64,000 nucleotides of DNA from JADKHC01 sp047600805 (GTDB lineage: Bacteria; Verrucomicrobiota; Verrucomicrobiia; Opitutales; Opitutaceae): contig JASGKG010000001.1 in NCBI GenBank assembly GCA_047600805.1, positions 1,550,001-1,614,000 on the forward strand. Direction: 5' to 3'. Position 1 is the first letter of the stretch. Every line of letters begins with the position of its first letter. Shown here one piece after another: positions 35,788 to 42,872 of this stretch. A program made the position numbers and the translations under genes. The notes beneath the pieces are model-generated. The model ran no database searches. It had not been told where the DNA came from and was given only the letters and a program-made list of their open reading frames with translations.

Positions 35788-36630
35788 GTGCTCTCCCAAT
35801 TTCTTCCGAAAGATTTTGATCCGAAAAAGCCTGTCGCTCTGATCGCCGGCCAGGGCATTTATCCGATGATGATCGCCGCGTCGGTGCGCCGTGCTGGCGT
35901 GCCGTTCCGGTTGATTGCTTTCGACGAAGAAACTCGCCCCGACTTGATCGCCTTCGTGCCTGAAGACGAACGCCGCACGTTGCTCGTCGGGCAATTGGGC
36001 AAGGCCCTAAAAACGCTCGAGCAATTCAAGGCGGGCTACGCCATCATGGCCGGCCAGATTACGCCGCGTCGTCTTTTCAAGGGCCTGCACCCCGACCTGA
36101 AAGCCGCGCGTATTCTTTTTTCGCTCAAACGCCGCAATGCCGAAACAATCTTCGGAGCCATCGCCGCGGAGATCGAGAAGCTCGGTATTCGCATGTTGGA
36201 TGCGCGCAGCTTTCTCGACGACCACATGGCCTCGGCCGGCGTGATGACGGGTGGCAAGTTCCCCATCGACAAGGAATATCTCGACCACGGCATACACATT
36301 GCCCGCGAGTCCGCCCGCCTCGATATCGGACAGGGCTGCGTCGTGCGCAAAGGCACGGTGCTCGCGGTGGAAGCCTTTGAGGGCACCGACGCCATGCTTC
36401 GTCGCGCTGGCGAATTCAAAACCGACAACGCCCTTTTCGTGAAAACGGTGAAGACTCACCAGGATTACCGTTTCGACGTGCCTTGTTTCGGACAGCGAAC
36501 GCTCGAAACGATGCGCGAAGCCGGCCTTCAGGCCGCCGCGCTGGAAGCCGGCAAGGTCATCATCCTCGACAAGCCTGCTGTCGTCGCCCAGGCGAAATCC
36601 TGGGGCATTTCCCTGCTCGGCTTCGAATAG
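35788..36630 (+). CDS. lpxI: UDP-2,3-diacylglucosamine pyrophosphatase LpxI
   Basis: Hydrolyses UDP-2,3-diacylglucosamine to lipid X in lipid A synthesis. The protein (about 280 residues) opens with PVALIAGQGIYPMMIAASVR and has the LpxI (DUF1009) C-terminal block: VMTGGKFPIDKEYLDHGIHI, then IGQGCVVRKGTVLAVEAFEGTD and VKTVKTHQDYRFDVPCFGQRTLE, and a closing AGKVIILDKPAVVAQA. LpxI replaces LpxH in many non-gamma bacteria. I start at the GTG at 35788; a TTG at 35752 would add 12 residues. Neither has an obvious Shine-Dalgarno site. Confidence 0.92.
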   Translation: MLSQFLPKDFDPKKPVALIAGQGIYPMMIAASVRRAGVPFRLIAFDEETRPDLIAFVPEDERRTLLVGQLGKALKTLEQFKAGYAIMAGQITPRRLFKGLHPDLKAARILFSLKRRNAETIFGAIAAEIEKLGIRMLDARSFLDDHMASAGVMTGGKFPIDKEYLDHGIHIARESARLDIGQGCVVRKGTVLAVEAFEGTDAMLRRAGEFKTDNALFVKTVKTHQDYRFDVPCFGQRTLETMREAGLQAAALEAGKVIILDKPAVVAQAKSWGISLLGFE

Positions 36631-36720
36631 CGCCCGCGCGGTCACTCGTCGCTCGACAGCGGGTGGCATTCCCTCTGTGCTTCCGGAGGCAGCGTTCCTC
36701 CACCTCAACCTGACGGGATC

Positions 36721-37491
36721 ATGATCGCTCTTGATAAACTTAGCAAACGGTTCGGTTCTCAACTGGCTGTCGATCAACTCACCTTTACTATTCCCAAGGG
36801 CCAAATTGTCGGCCTGCTCGGCCCCAATGGCGCGGGCAAATCGACGACGCTCCGCATGCTCACCGGCATGCTCGATCCGAGCAGCGGCACGGCGACCATC
36901 TGCGGCTTCGATCTCCACAACGATCCAATGGAGGTAAAACGCAACGTCGGGTTCGTCCCCGACTCCGGAGCCGTTTTCGAATCGCTCACCGGCCTCGAAT
37001 ACCTGCAAATGGTCGCGGCGCTCTATGAGATTTCGCCCGAACACTCGCTGACGCGCATCAAGCAGTTCATCGCGTTTTTCGATCTCAGCTTCGAAACCCT
37101 CACCGACAAGCTCCTCGGCGCGTACTCGAAGGGCATGCGCCGCAAGGTCGCGATCACCGCCGGTCTGCTGCACAACCCCACCGTCGTCTTCTTTGACGAA
37201 CCACTCGACGGACTCGACGCGAATGCCGCCGTCGGCTTCAAGGCGTTGATCCAAATGCTGGCGCGCGAGGGCAAAACCATCATCTACAGCTCTCACATTC
37301 TCGACGTAGTGGAGCGGGTTTGCGATCGCGTACTCATCATCGACAAGGGGCGTTTGATCGTGGATGGAAAACCCGACGAGTTGATCGTCGCGCACGGCGA
37401 AACGACGCTCGAAAAACTTTTCACGAAGCTCACTGGCGGCGCCGAGATCGAGCGTCGCGCCGAGGATTTCGCCAAAACGTTCCGCTCATGA
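36721..37491 (+). CDS. ABC transporter ATP-binding protein
   Basis: Nucleotide-binding subunit of an ABC-2 type exporter. The 256-residue protein has Walker A LLGPNGAGKSTTLRML at about residues 33-48, a divergent signature (YSKGMRRKVAI in place of LSGGQ), Walker B TVVFFDEPLDGLDANA and the His switch IYSSHILDV. Its TGA overlaps the start of the permease gene as ATGA, so the two form one exporter. The substrate is not predictable; related proteins export antibiotics, sodium or lipids. Confidence 0.95.
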   Translation: MIALDKLSKRFGSQLAVDQLTFTIPKGQIVGLLGPNGAGKSTTLRMLTGMLDPSSGTATICGFDLHNDPMEVKRNVGFVPDSGAVFESLTGLEYLQMVAALYEISPEHSLTRIKQFIAFFDLSFETLTDKLLGAYSKGMRRKVAITAGLLHNPTVVFFDEPLDGLDANAAVGFKALIQMLAREGKTIIYSSHILDVVERVCDRVLIIDKGRLIVDGKPDELIVAHGETTLEKLFTKLTGGAEIERRAEDFAKTFRS

Positions 37492-39131
37492 GCCACGCGC
37501 CTCATTCGCCGGGTGCTCTCGCGCAGCCTCCGAGTCACGCGAAGGTGCTGCGGCAGCTTTATCTGACGCTCTTTTTGCGCGGCTACAGTGCTCGCGGTTT
37601 GAAAAAAGAAAAGGCGCCAAAATCCGTCGGGAGCCGCCTCGCCCTCACGTTGCTGGTGTACTTTTTCGTGGGCATGATCGTCATCGCTTTTCGGAAGCAG
37701 CCGGTGTTCGCGCTCTCCATTTACCTGCACGCGATGTCGTTCGCATTTATCGGAATGTTGGTCGCGGGTTCGGCTGGCGACATGCTGTTCAATCGCGAGG
37801 AATCCGACATCCTGCTTCACCGGCCGGTCAGCGCTCGCAGTCTGCTTTGGGCCAAGGTCCGTGTGCTCGTGGAGATTTCCCTCTGGCTTGGGTTTGCATT
37901 CAATTTCACCGGTTTGGTCGTCGGCGTATATGCTCCTGGTGGTGGCTGGTGGTTTCCTCTCGCGCACGCCATCTCCACGGTTTTTCAAACTCTGTTTTGC
38001 ACCGGCAGCGTCGTGCTCATCTACGAGTTGTGCCTGCGTTGGTTCGGGCGGGAACGTCTCGATGCGCTCATGACAACCAGCCAGGTTGTTTTGTCGGTCA
38101 GCGTTGTTTTGGCTGCGCAACTTCTCCCGCGAATGCTCGATCTTTTTTCGCTGAATCTGCATGTCAGCGAGATCAATCCGTGGACGTTGCTCCTGCCGCC
38201 GACGTGGTTTGCCGGGCTCGACAATATTCTAATGGGCAACTTTGCGTTTCGCGGAGCGATTCTCGCCGGCGCCGCCGTCTTTTCGACGAGCATCGTGCTC
38301 TGGCTCGCCTTCGGAAAGCTCGCCCATGCGTACGGCCGCGGATTGCAAACGTTAAATGAGCGCCCAGACCGGCCGAAATCCGTCCATCGTCAGAACTCGT
38401 TTCTTTCGCGAATCGTGAGTCTGCCGCCGATTTGCTGGTGGCTGCGAAACCCGGTGGAGCGCGCCAGCTTTTTGCTCGCCGCCGCTTATCTTCTGCGCGA
38501 TCGCGAAACCAAGCTCCGCGTCTATCCGGGCATCGCGCCGCTGTTGGTTTTGCCGATCATCATGCTTTTCGACGCGCGTCGAACTCACGGCGCAGGCGCG
38601 TCTTTCACACTCGCTTTCACGGGCGCCTACATCGCGCTCGTCGCGCCGCTCGCGATCGGCTTGTTGCAACATTCGAGCCATTGGCGCGCCGCCGATATTT
38701 TTAGGGCGGCTCCGTTGGAAGGCCCGTGGCCTCTTCAATGCGGCAGTCGCCGAGCCGCCACACTTCTTTTGGCGCCGCCGATGGCGTTGCTCGTCGGAGC
38801 GCTCGCGTGGGCGCTCACCAAGCAGTGGCAAACCATTGCTCTGGTGCTGCCGGGCTTGATTGTTACCCCGTTGGCAGGCCTGTCTGTCTTCATCGGCCGT
38901 CGCGCAGCTCCGTTTTCTGTGCCGCCGGACGAGGTCAAATCCGCCAACCGAGGGGCCGTGATGATCGCGATCTCCATCGCGTCGCTCGTCGTCGCCGGCC
39001 TCTCGAGCTGGGCTTGGAACCGCGGGTGGTTTGGTCAATTCATCGCGGCAGAGGCGTTGGTGGTGGGTGGCATTTACTTCGCGCTCAGGGCTTCTCTCTC
39101 AAAGCGAAAATGGGGATTGGTCCTGAATTAA
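37488..39131 (+). CDS. ABC-2 type permease
   Basis: Membrane subunit partner of the preceding ATPase. Starting at the ATG at 37488 (MSHAPHSPGALAQPPSHAK) gives 547 residues with about 10-12 hydrophobic helices, for example LALTLLVYFFVGMIVIAF, ICWWL-flanked segments and LLVLPIIMLF. The middle has a soluble loop with SARSLLWAKVRVLVEISLW. The reading frame continues upstream to 37320 but that overlaps the ATPase gene. Size and topology match the larger verrucomicrobial ABC-2 permeases rather than the short 250-residue type. Confidence 0.85.
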   Translation: MSHAPHSPGALAQPPSHAKVLRQLYLTLFLRGYSARGLKKEKAPKSVGSRLALTLLVYFFVGMIVIAFRKQPVFALSIYLHAMSFAFIGMLVAGSAGDMLFNREESDILLHRPVSARSLLWAKVRVLVEISLWLGFAFNFTGLVVGVYAPGGGWWFPLAHAISTVFQTLFCTGSVVLIYELCLRWFGRERLDALMTTSQVVLSVSVVLAAQLLPRMLDLFSLNLHVSEINPWTLLLPPTWFAGLDNILMGNFAFRGAILAGAAVFSTSIVLWLAFGKLAHAYGRGLQTLNERPDRPKSVHRQNSFLSRIVSLPPICWWLRNPVERASFLLAAAYLLRDRETKLRVYPGIAPLLVLPIIMLFDARRTHGAGASFTLAFTGAYIALVAPLAIGLLQHSSHWRAADIFRAAPLEGPWPLQCGSRRAATLLLAPPMALLVGALAWALTKQWQTIALVLPGLIVTPLAGLSVFIGRRAAPFSVPPDEVKSANRGAVMIAISIASLVVAGLSSWAWNRGWFGQFIAAEALVVGGIYFALRASLSKRKWGLVLN

Positions 39132-39188
39132 CCTCCCGACGGCCGGTCTCCGCTTGCGAATAACCGGCCGCCACGCCAATTTTCGGGC

Positions 39189-39722
39189 ATGAAAAACGAC
39201 GTCGTCACCGTCTCTGTCAAAGGAGTCATGCCCACCGCCAATGGCTGTGCCGTCTTCCTGGGCAACGACGACAAGACTTTCGTGATCTATGTTGATCACT
39301 CCGTGGGCAACGCGATTCAGATGACGCTCGACCGCGTGAAAAAGGAGCGACCGCTCACCCACGATCTCATTGGCCACATCCTTCTTGGGCTCAACGTGAA
39401 GCTCGATCACATCGTGATCAACGACGTCAACGAGGGCACTTTCTTCGCGCGCATTCTGCTCAAAATGGAAAATGAGCTGGGCAAAAAGCTCGTCGAGCTC
39501 GACGCCCGCCCGAGCGACGCCACCGTTCTCGCGCTCCAGCAGAAGCGTCCCATTTTCGTTGCTCAAAAGGTTTTCGATTCCTGCGAGGACATGAGCGAAA
39601 TCCTTGAGCGCGTGCTGAAGCAGCAGGCCGAGGAGCCTTCCGAAGAAGCGGGCGAGGAGGGCGAAGAGGAAGAAGAGGATATCGAAACCGACACCGACGA
39701 GGAGGAAGAGGACGACAAGTAA
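39189..39722 (+). CDS. Bifunctional nuclease family protein (DUF151)
   Basis: A 177-residue cytoplasmic protein. Residues 1-135 match the BFN/DUF151 family: VVTVSVKGVMPTANGCAVFLG, KTFVIYVDHSVGNAI, RPLTHDLIGHILLGLNVKLD, GTFFARILL and LDARPSDATVLALQQKRPIFVA. Plant BFN proteins have nuclease activity; bacterial function is unproven. The last 40 residues are almost all Glu and Asp (EEAGEEGEEEEEDIETDTDE), an acidic tail beyond the domain. A repeat hairpin starts 5 bp after the stop. Confidence 0.9.
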   Translation: MKNDVVTVSVKGVMPTANGCAVFLGNDDKTFVIYVDHSVGNAIQMTLDRVKKERPLTHDLIGHILLGLNVKLDHIVINDVNEGTFFARILLKMENELGKKLVELDARPSDATVLALQQKRPIFVAQKVFDSCEDMSEILERVLKQQAEEPSEEAGEEGEEEEEDIETDTDEEEEDDK

Positions 39723-39726
39723 GAGC

Positions 39727-39824
39727 GAAGTCGGCGGTCAGAAGTCGGAAACCGGATATACTACATCGGAGTTATACACCTCCGATATCCGACCTCCGAC
39801 ATCCGATCTCCGACCTCCGACTTC
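39727..39824. repeat. Foldback heptamer repeat between BFN gene and dus
   Basis: Six successive 7-bp units at 39783-39824 read CGATATC, CGACCTC, CGACATC, CGATCTC, CGACCTC, CGACTTC (consensus CGAYNTC). The left side, 39727-39754, holds related heptamers in the opposite orientation (GAAGTCG twice). The two halves face each other and could fold as a long imperfect hairpin, GAAGTCGG at the left end pairing with CCGACTTC at the right. The dus start codon comes 8 bp after, with no Shine-Dalgarno site visible. Confidence 0.7.
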
Positions 39825-39831
39825 CGCACGC

Positions 39832-41001
39832 ATGCCGCTGCCCTCGCCCATTGTTCCCGGCCAGCCTCTGACCGCGCTGGCTCCGATGCAGGACGTCACC
39901 GATTTGGCGTTCATGAAGGTCATCGCGCACTACGGCGCGCCCGACTACTTCGTCACGGAATTCCTGCGCGTCCATGCGCAATCGCATCCGGAGGAACACA
40001 TCCTTCGATCCATCGACGAGAACCAAACCGGCCGTCCCGTGTTTGCCCAGTTGATTGGCGAAAACGTCACGTACCTCACGCGGACCATCGCCGCACTTCT
40101 CCGCCATCCCGTCGCCGGCATCGATCTCAACCTCGGCTGTCCCGCCCCCAAAGTTTACAAGAAGAACGTCGGCGGCGGCCTGCTGCGCGAGCCCGAAAAA
40201 ATCGCGGAAATCTTCGCCGCCCTGCGCGAAGCCGTCCCGGGACTTTTCACGGTCAAGATGCGTATTGGTTTTGAAGATACGCGAAACTTCGAACGCATCC
40301 TCGACCTCGTGAACGAGTACCAGGTCGACTTGCTCACCGTGCACGGCCGCACCGTGAAGGAGATGTACCGCAGCGCGGTGCACTACGACGAGATCGCCCG
40401 CGCCGTCGCCCGTGTGCGTTGCCCCGTGCTCGCCAACGGCGAAATCGCCACCGCCGCCAAAGCCTCCGCCGTCCTCGGCTCGACGCGCGCCGCCGGCGTG
40501 ATGATCGGCCGCCACGCGATCCGCAACCCTTGGATCTTTCGCCAATGCCGCGAACAGTTTGCCGCCGCGAACTCCAAACCTTCTGCCTCGGGTGTAGCCG
40601 GCCTCGCTGAGGCCGGTCCGAACCAATTCCCCGGGGTCAGCGACCCCGGCTACAACAAACCCTCGGTCTTCCGTCCCACCCTCGCCGACGTCCGCGGCTA
40701 CATTGAGCATCTTTACCACGCAACCCGAACCGACGAAATCCCGGAAAAGCTGCACGTCGCGAAAATGAAAAAGTATCTCAACTTCGTCGGCCAGAGCGTG
40801 GACCCCACCGGCGCGTTCATCCACGACATGCGCCGCGCCCTGACCGAGGTCGACCTGTTCACCGTGTGCGACCGGCACCTCCTCGCGGAACCGACCAAAG
40901 AATTTTCTCCCGAGCCCTACCCCGGCGTGATCGCCCGCCCCAATTGCGAAACTCCCTCCACCGCCAACGGCGGCTGCTCGCTCGAAACGATCACGGCCTA
41001 A
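39832..41001 (+). CDS. dus: tRNA-dihydrouridine synthase family protein with in-frame REP insertion
   Basis: Flavin enzyme that reduces uridine in tRNA D-loops. The TIM barrel has the opening LTALAPMQDVTDLAFMKV, the catalytic-loop Cys103 in DLNLGCPAPKVYKKNVGGG, MRIGFEDT, LLTVHGRTVKEMYR and the flavin-phosphate motifs VLANGEI and GVMIGRHAIRNPWIF. The C-terminal helical tRNA-binding part starts at about 245. Residues 255-274 are coded by a 60-bp REP element at 40594-40653, exactly 20 codons, so the frame is kept. After this, GYIEHLYHATRTDEIPEKLHVAKMKKYL resumes family sequence. Which uridine it targets is not clear from sequence; it is of the DusB/DusC-like group. Confidence 0.92.
   Translation: MPLPSPIVPGQPLTALAPMQDVTDLAFMKVIAHYGAPDYFVTEFLRVHAQSHPEEHILRSIDENQTGRPVFAQLIGENVTYLTRTIAALLRHPVAGIDLNLGCPAPKVYKKNVGGGLLREPEKIAEIFAALREAVPGLFTVKMRIGFEDTRNFERILDLVNEYQVDLLTVHGRTVKEMYRSAVHYDEIARAVARVRCPVLANGEIATAAKASAVLGSTRAAGVMIGRHAIRNPWIFRQCREQFAAANSKPSASGVAGLAEAGPNQFPGVSDPGYNKPSVFRPTLADVRGYIEHLYHATRTDEIPEKLHVAKMKKYLNFVGQSVDPTGAFIHDMRRALTEVDLFTVCDRHLLAEPTKEFSPEPYPGVIARPNCETPSTANGGCSLETITA
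40594..40653. repeat. 60-bp REP element inside dus
   Basis: Two hairpins in tandem: 40594-40616 (GTAGCCGGCCT facing AGGCCGG) and 40631-40653 (CCGGGGTC facing GACCCCGGCTAC). The ends are inverted (GTAGCCGG and CCGGCTAC). The length is exactly 60 bp, so it adds 20 codons without breaking the reading frame. The same hairpin types occur at 8073-8131. Confidence 0.85.
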
Positions 41002-41010
41002 CCGGCAACA

Positions 41011-41102
41011 GGTGGAACTCGCACTCCGTGCGAGTTCGTTCGACGTCGCTTCTTTCCTCACGCCGCTCCCCAAGCCCGCGTGCACGGAGTGCCCGCGCCA
41101 CC
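41011..41102. repeat. Inverted repeat pair (GGTGG...GCACTCCGTGC type)
   Basis: The left arm at 41011-41031 reads GGTGG, five bases, GCACTCCGTGC. The right arm at 41082-41102 is its inverse: GCACGGAGTGC, five bases, CCACC (16 of 21 positions pair). The left arm also forms a local hairpin, GAACTCGCA with TGCGAGTTC. The spacing is 92 bp end to end. It lies in the 330-bp gap between dus and the lipoprotein gene at 41332; the rest of that gap (41103-41331) shows nothing I can name. Confidence 0.65.
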
Positions 41103-41331
41103 TCGATCTCCGATCCCCGCCCCACAGCGCCTTCCGTGCCTAAGTCCGACAGCCTGCGCTGACCCCGGCAAATAATATTCCCACCGAACAGTCGATCCTC
41201 CGCCCGCGACAATCCGCTTGAGCCAAATGCGCCACCCGCTAGAACCAACCACATCCCCATGGCGGCTTCTCTTTCCAGCTTTCCGCTTTCCAGCCACCCC
41301 AGTGCACTCGAATAACACTGCTCGGCAAAAG

Positions 41332-41865
41332 ATGAGATGGATATTATCACTCGTTGTAGGAATCACGTTGGTCACGGCGTCGGGCTGTACTTCCAGGCCA
41401 ATCAAGGCAAACCCAGAGCCTGCGTGGCATTTCAGCGACGCTGGCACGGCGATGTGGCGTTTTCGTTTAGACGGCGTACCTCATGTCTTTATCGGTGGTT
41501 TAGCGGGAAAGGAAACCGACGTTAAGAAGACCACGTCGTTCTTTCTGGTTCCGGAATATCTTTGGGATTCCAAGCGGTTTAATCCGCAGCTTCAGCCAGA
41601 CGGATTTTCGTTTCACTTAGGTGGCGGCGAACTACCCGAATCCACCATTTCGGATTCCAGGATCTATCGATTAACGAAGCGCGAAGGTAAGAGGTTTACT
41701 TTGGAGGCCATCTCGGGGCCGTTGCCAGCAAGTCCAACACGCCAACAAATGCTTCACATTCTTGGCAAGAGTTTGGGCCGAGAGGTAATCGAAGAACGAC
41801 CGAACCAGAAGACGCTAGACCACAACGGCTATGTCCGTCACGCCTCGTACGAGGCACATCTTTAG
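41332..41865 (+). CDS. Lipoprotein of unknown function
   Basis: A 177-residue predicted lipoprotein. The signal MRWILSLVVGITLVTASGC has a lipobox ending in the conserved Cys. The mature part has AWHFSDAGTAMWRFRLDGVP and HVFIGGLAGKETDVKKT, then a stretch with repeated beta-like segments; I recognise no domain. A start at 41218 would add 38 residues of non-signal sequence, so I use 41332. It is 12 bp before another small lipoprotein gene, likely in the same transcript. Confidence 0.7.
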   Translation: MRWILSLVVGITLVTASGCTSRPIKANPEPAWHFSDAGTAMWRFRLDGVPHVFIGGLAGKETDVKKTTSFFLVPEYLWDSKRFNPQLQPDGFSFHLGGGELPESTISDSRIYRLTKREGKRFTLEAISGPLPASPTRQQMLHILGKSLGREVIEERPNQKTLDHNGYVRHASYEAHL

Positions 41866-41877
41866 CGTCCGCAAGAT

Positions 41878-42249
41878 ATGAGATACCTGCGTTTGGCTGT
41901 TATATTTTCACTTGTTGCTGTTGGTTGCACCACGGTTGTGCCATACGCGAAGCGAATCGAACAATCAGAGCAGTCGGGCGTTTGCTACGTCCATCACGAG
42001 CCAATGAAAAAGAAGCGGCTACGCATTATTTACGGTCTTGTCGCCTTCAGGAAGGAATGGACTGATGCACGCCTTTCACTCTTTCCCTTTGCGCACAGGG
42101 CGATCTTAGGCGGCTGCGTCATCACGAAGGTCATTGATCATCCTGAACTGAGCAGCCCGGAGTACGGTGAGGATTACGTCTGCACCAGGTGTTCGGAAGC
42201 GAAGGCCCGTTGGATAAGCAACCATCTCGAATTTGAAGATCAGAAATAG
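41878..42249 (+). CDS. Small lipoprotein with CxxC motif
   Basis: A 123-residue protein with a short lipoprotein signal, MRYLRLAVIFSLVAVGC. The mature part includes CYVHHEPMKKKRLRIIYGL and a C-terminal CTRCSEAKARW, so Cys-x-x-Cys plus His-His may bind a metal. No known family recognised. It follows the lipoprotein gene at 41332 by 12 bp; the DNA of both genes is a little more AT-rich than the flanking conserved genes, which would fit more recent arrival. Confidence 0.65.
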   Translation: MRYLRLAVIFSLVAVGCTTVVPYAKRIEQSEQSGVCYVHHEPMKKKRLRIIYGLVAFRKEWTDARLSLFPFAHRAILGGCVITKVIDHPELSSPEYGEDYVCTRCSEAKARWISNHLEFEDQK

Positions 42250-42321
42250 GCCGAACCGATGCAGGAAAGATAGAAGAGCGCGGAGGCCGATTCGCTGGAA
42301 CCATCGCGTAGCTAGCGCGTT

Positions 42322-42861
42322 TTATTCCAGCCCGAGCTTCTGGCGGCCTTCGGCGGAGATCATTTGCGGGTTCCACACGGGGTCCCAAACGATGTGAACT
42401 TTGGCGGAGCGAACCGTTGGCAATGAGGCAATTTTTTGGCGCGCGTCTTCCGCGATCACCGGGCCCATGCCGCAGCCGGGCGCCGTCAACGTCATCTTCA
42501 CTTCGACGTCGTGACCGCCGTCGGCGGTTTTTTCCACGGCCATGTCGTAGACGAGTCCGAGGTCGACAATGTTGACGGGAATTTCCGGATCGAAGCAGGT
42601 TTTCAACGCCGACCAAACGGCTTGCTCGCTAAACTCGCCCGCTGCGCCGTTCGCCGCTTCGCTCTTCGCTTCGTAGCCCTCAACGGCGCCCGCGTGATCA
42701 CTGGATATGCGGAACATGCCTTGCTCGGTCCGCACCGTCACATTGCCGCCGAGCGTCTGCATGACAAAGACACGCGTTCCCGCCGGTAAAATGGACGGCA
42801 CTCCCGCAGGAATGGCGGTGGCTGGGACTTCACGTGTGAGCGTCGTGTCGGGATTCTTCAT
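42322..42861 (-). CDS. sufT: SufT-like Fe-S cluster assembly protein (MIP18 family)
   Basis: Helps mature iron-sulfur proteins. The 179-residue protein has an N-terminal part of about 75 residues characteristic of SufT (VPATAIPAGVPSILPAGTRVFVMQTLGGNVTVRTE), then the DUF59/MIP18 domain: VWSALKTCFDPEIPVNIVDLGLVYDM, VKMTLTAPGCGMGPVI with the reactive Cys, and VHIVWDPVWNPQMISAEGR. No suf operon is next to it. It starts 11 bp after the sppA stop on the same strand and is probably cotranscribed. Confidence 0.9.
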   Translation of the reverse strand: MKNPDTTLTREVPATAIPAGVPSILPAGTRVFVMQTLGGNVTVRTEQGMFRISSDHAGAVEGYEAKSEAANGAAGEFSEQAVWSALKTCFDPEIPVNIVDLGLVYDMAVEKTADGGHDVEVKMTLTAPGCGMGPVIAEDARQKIASLPTVRSAKVHIVWDPVWNPQMISAEGRQKLGLE

Positions 42862-42872
42862 GATGGTGGGTT

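Noticed and set aside
36007..37395. 462-codon minus-strand frame opposite lpxI and the ABC ATPase
   Set aside because: It spans two genes with clear motifs on the plus strand and is an antisense shadow.
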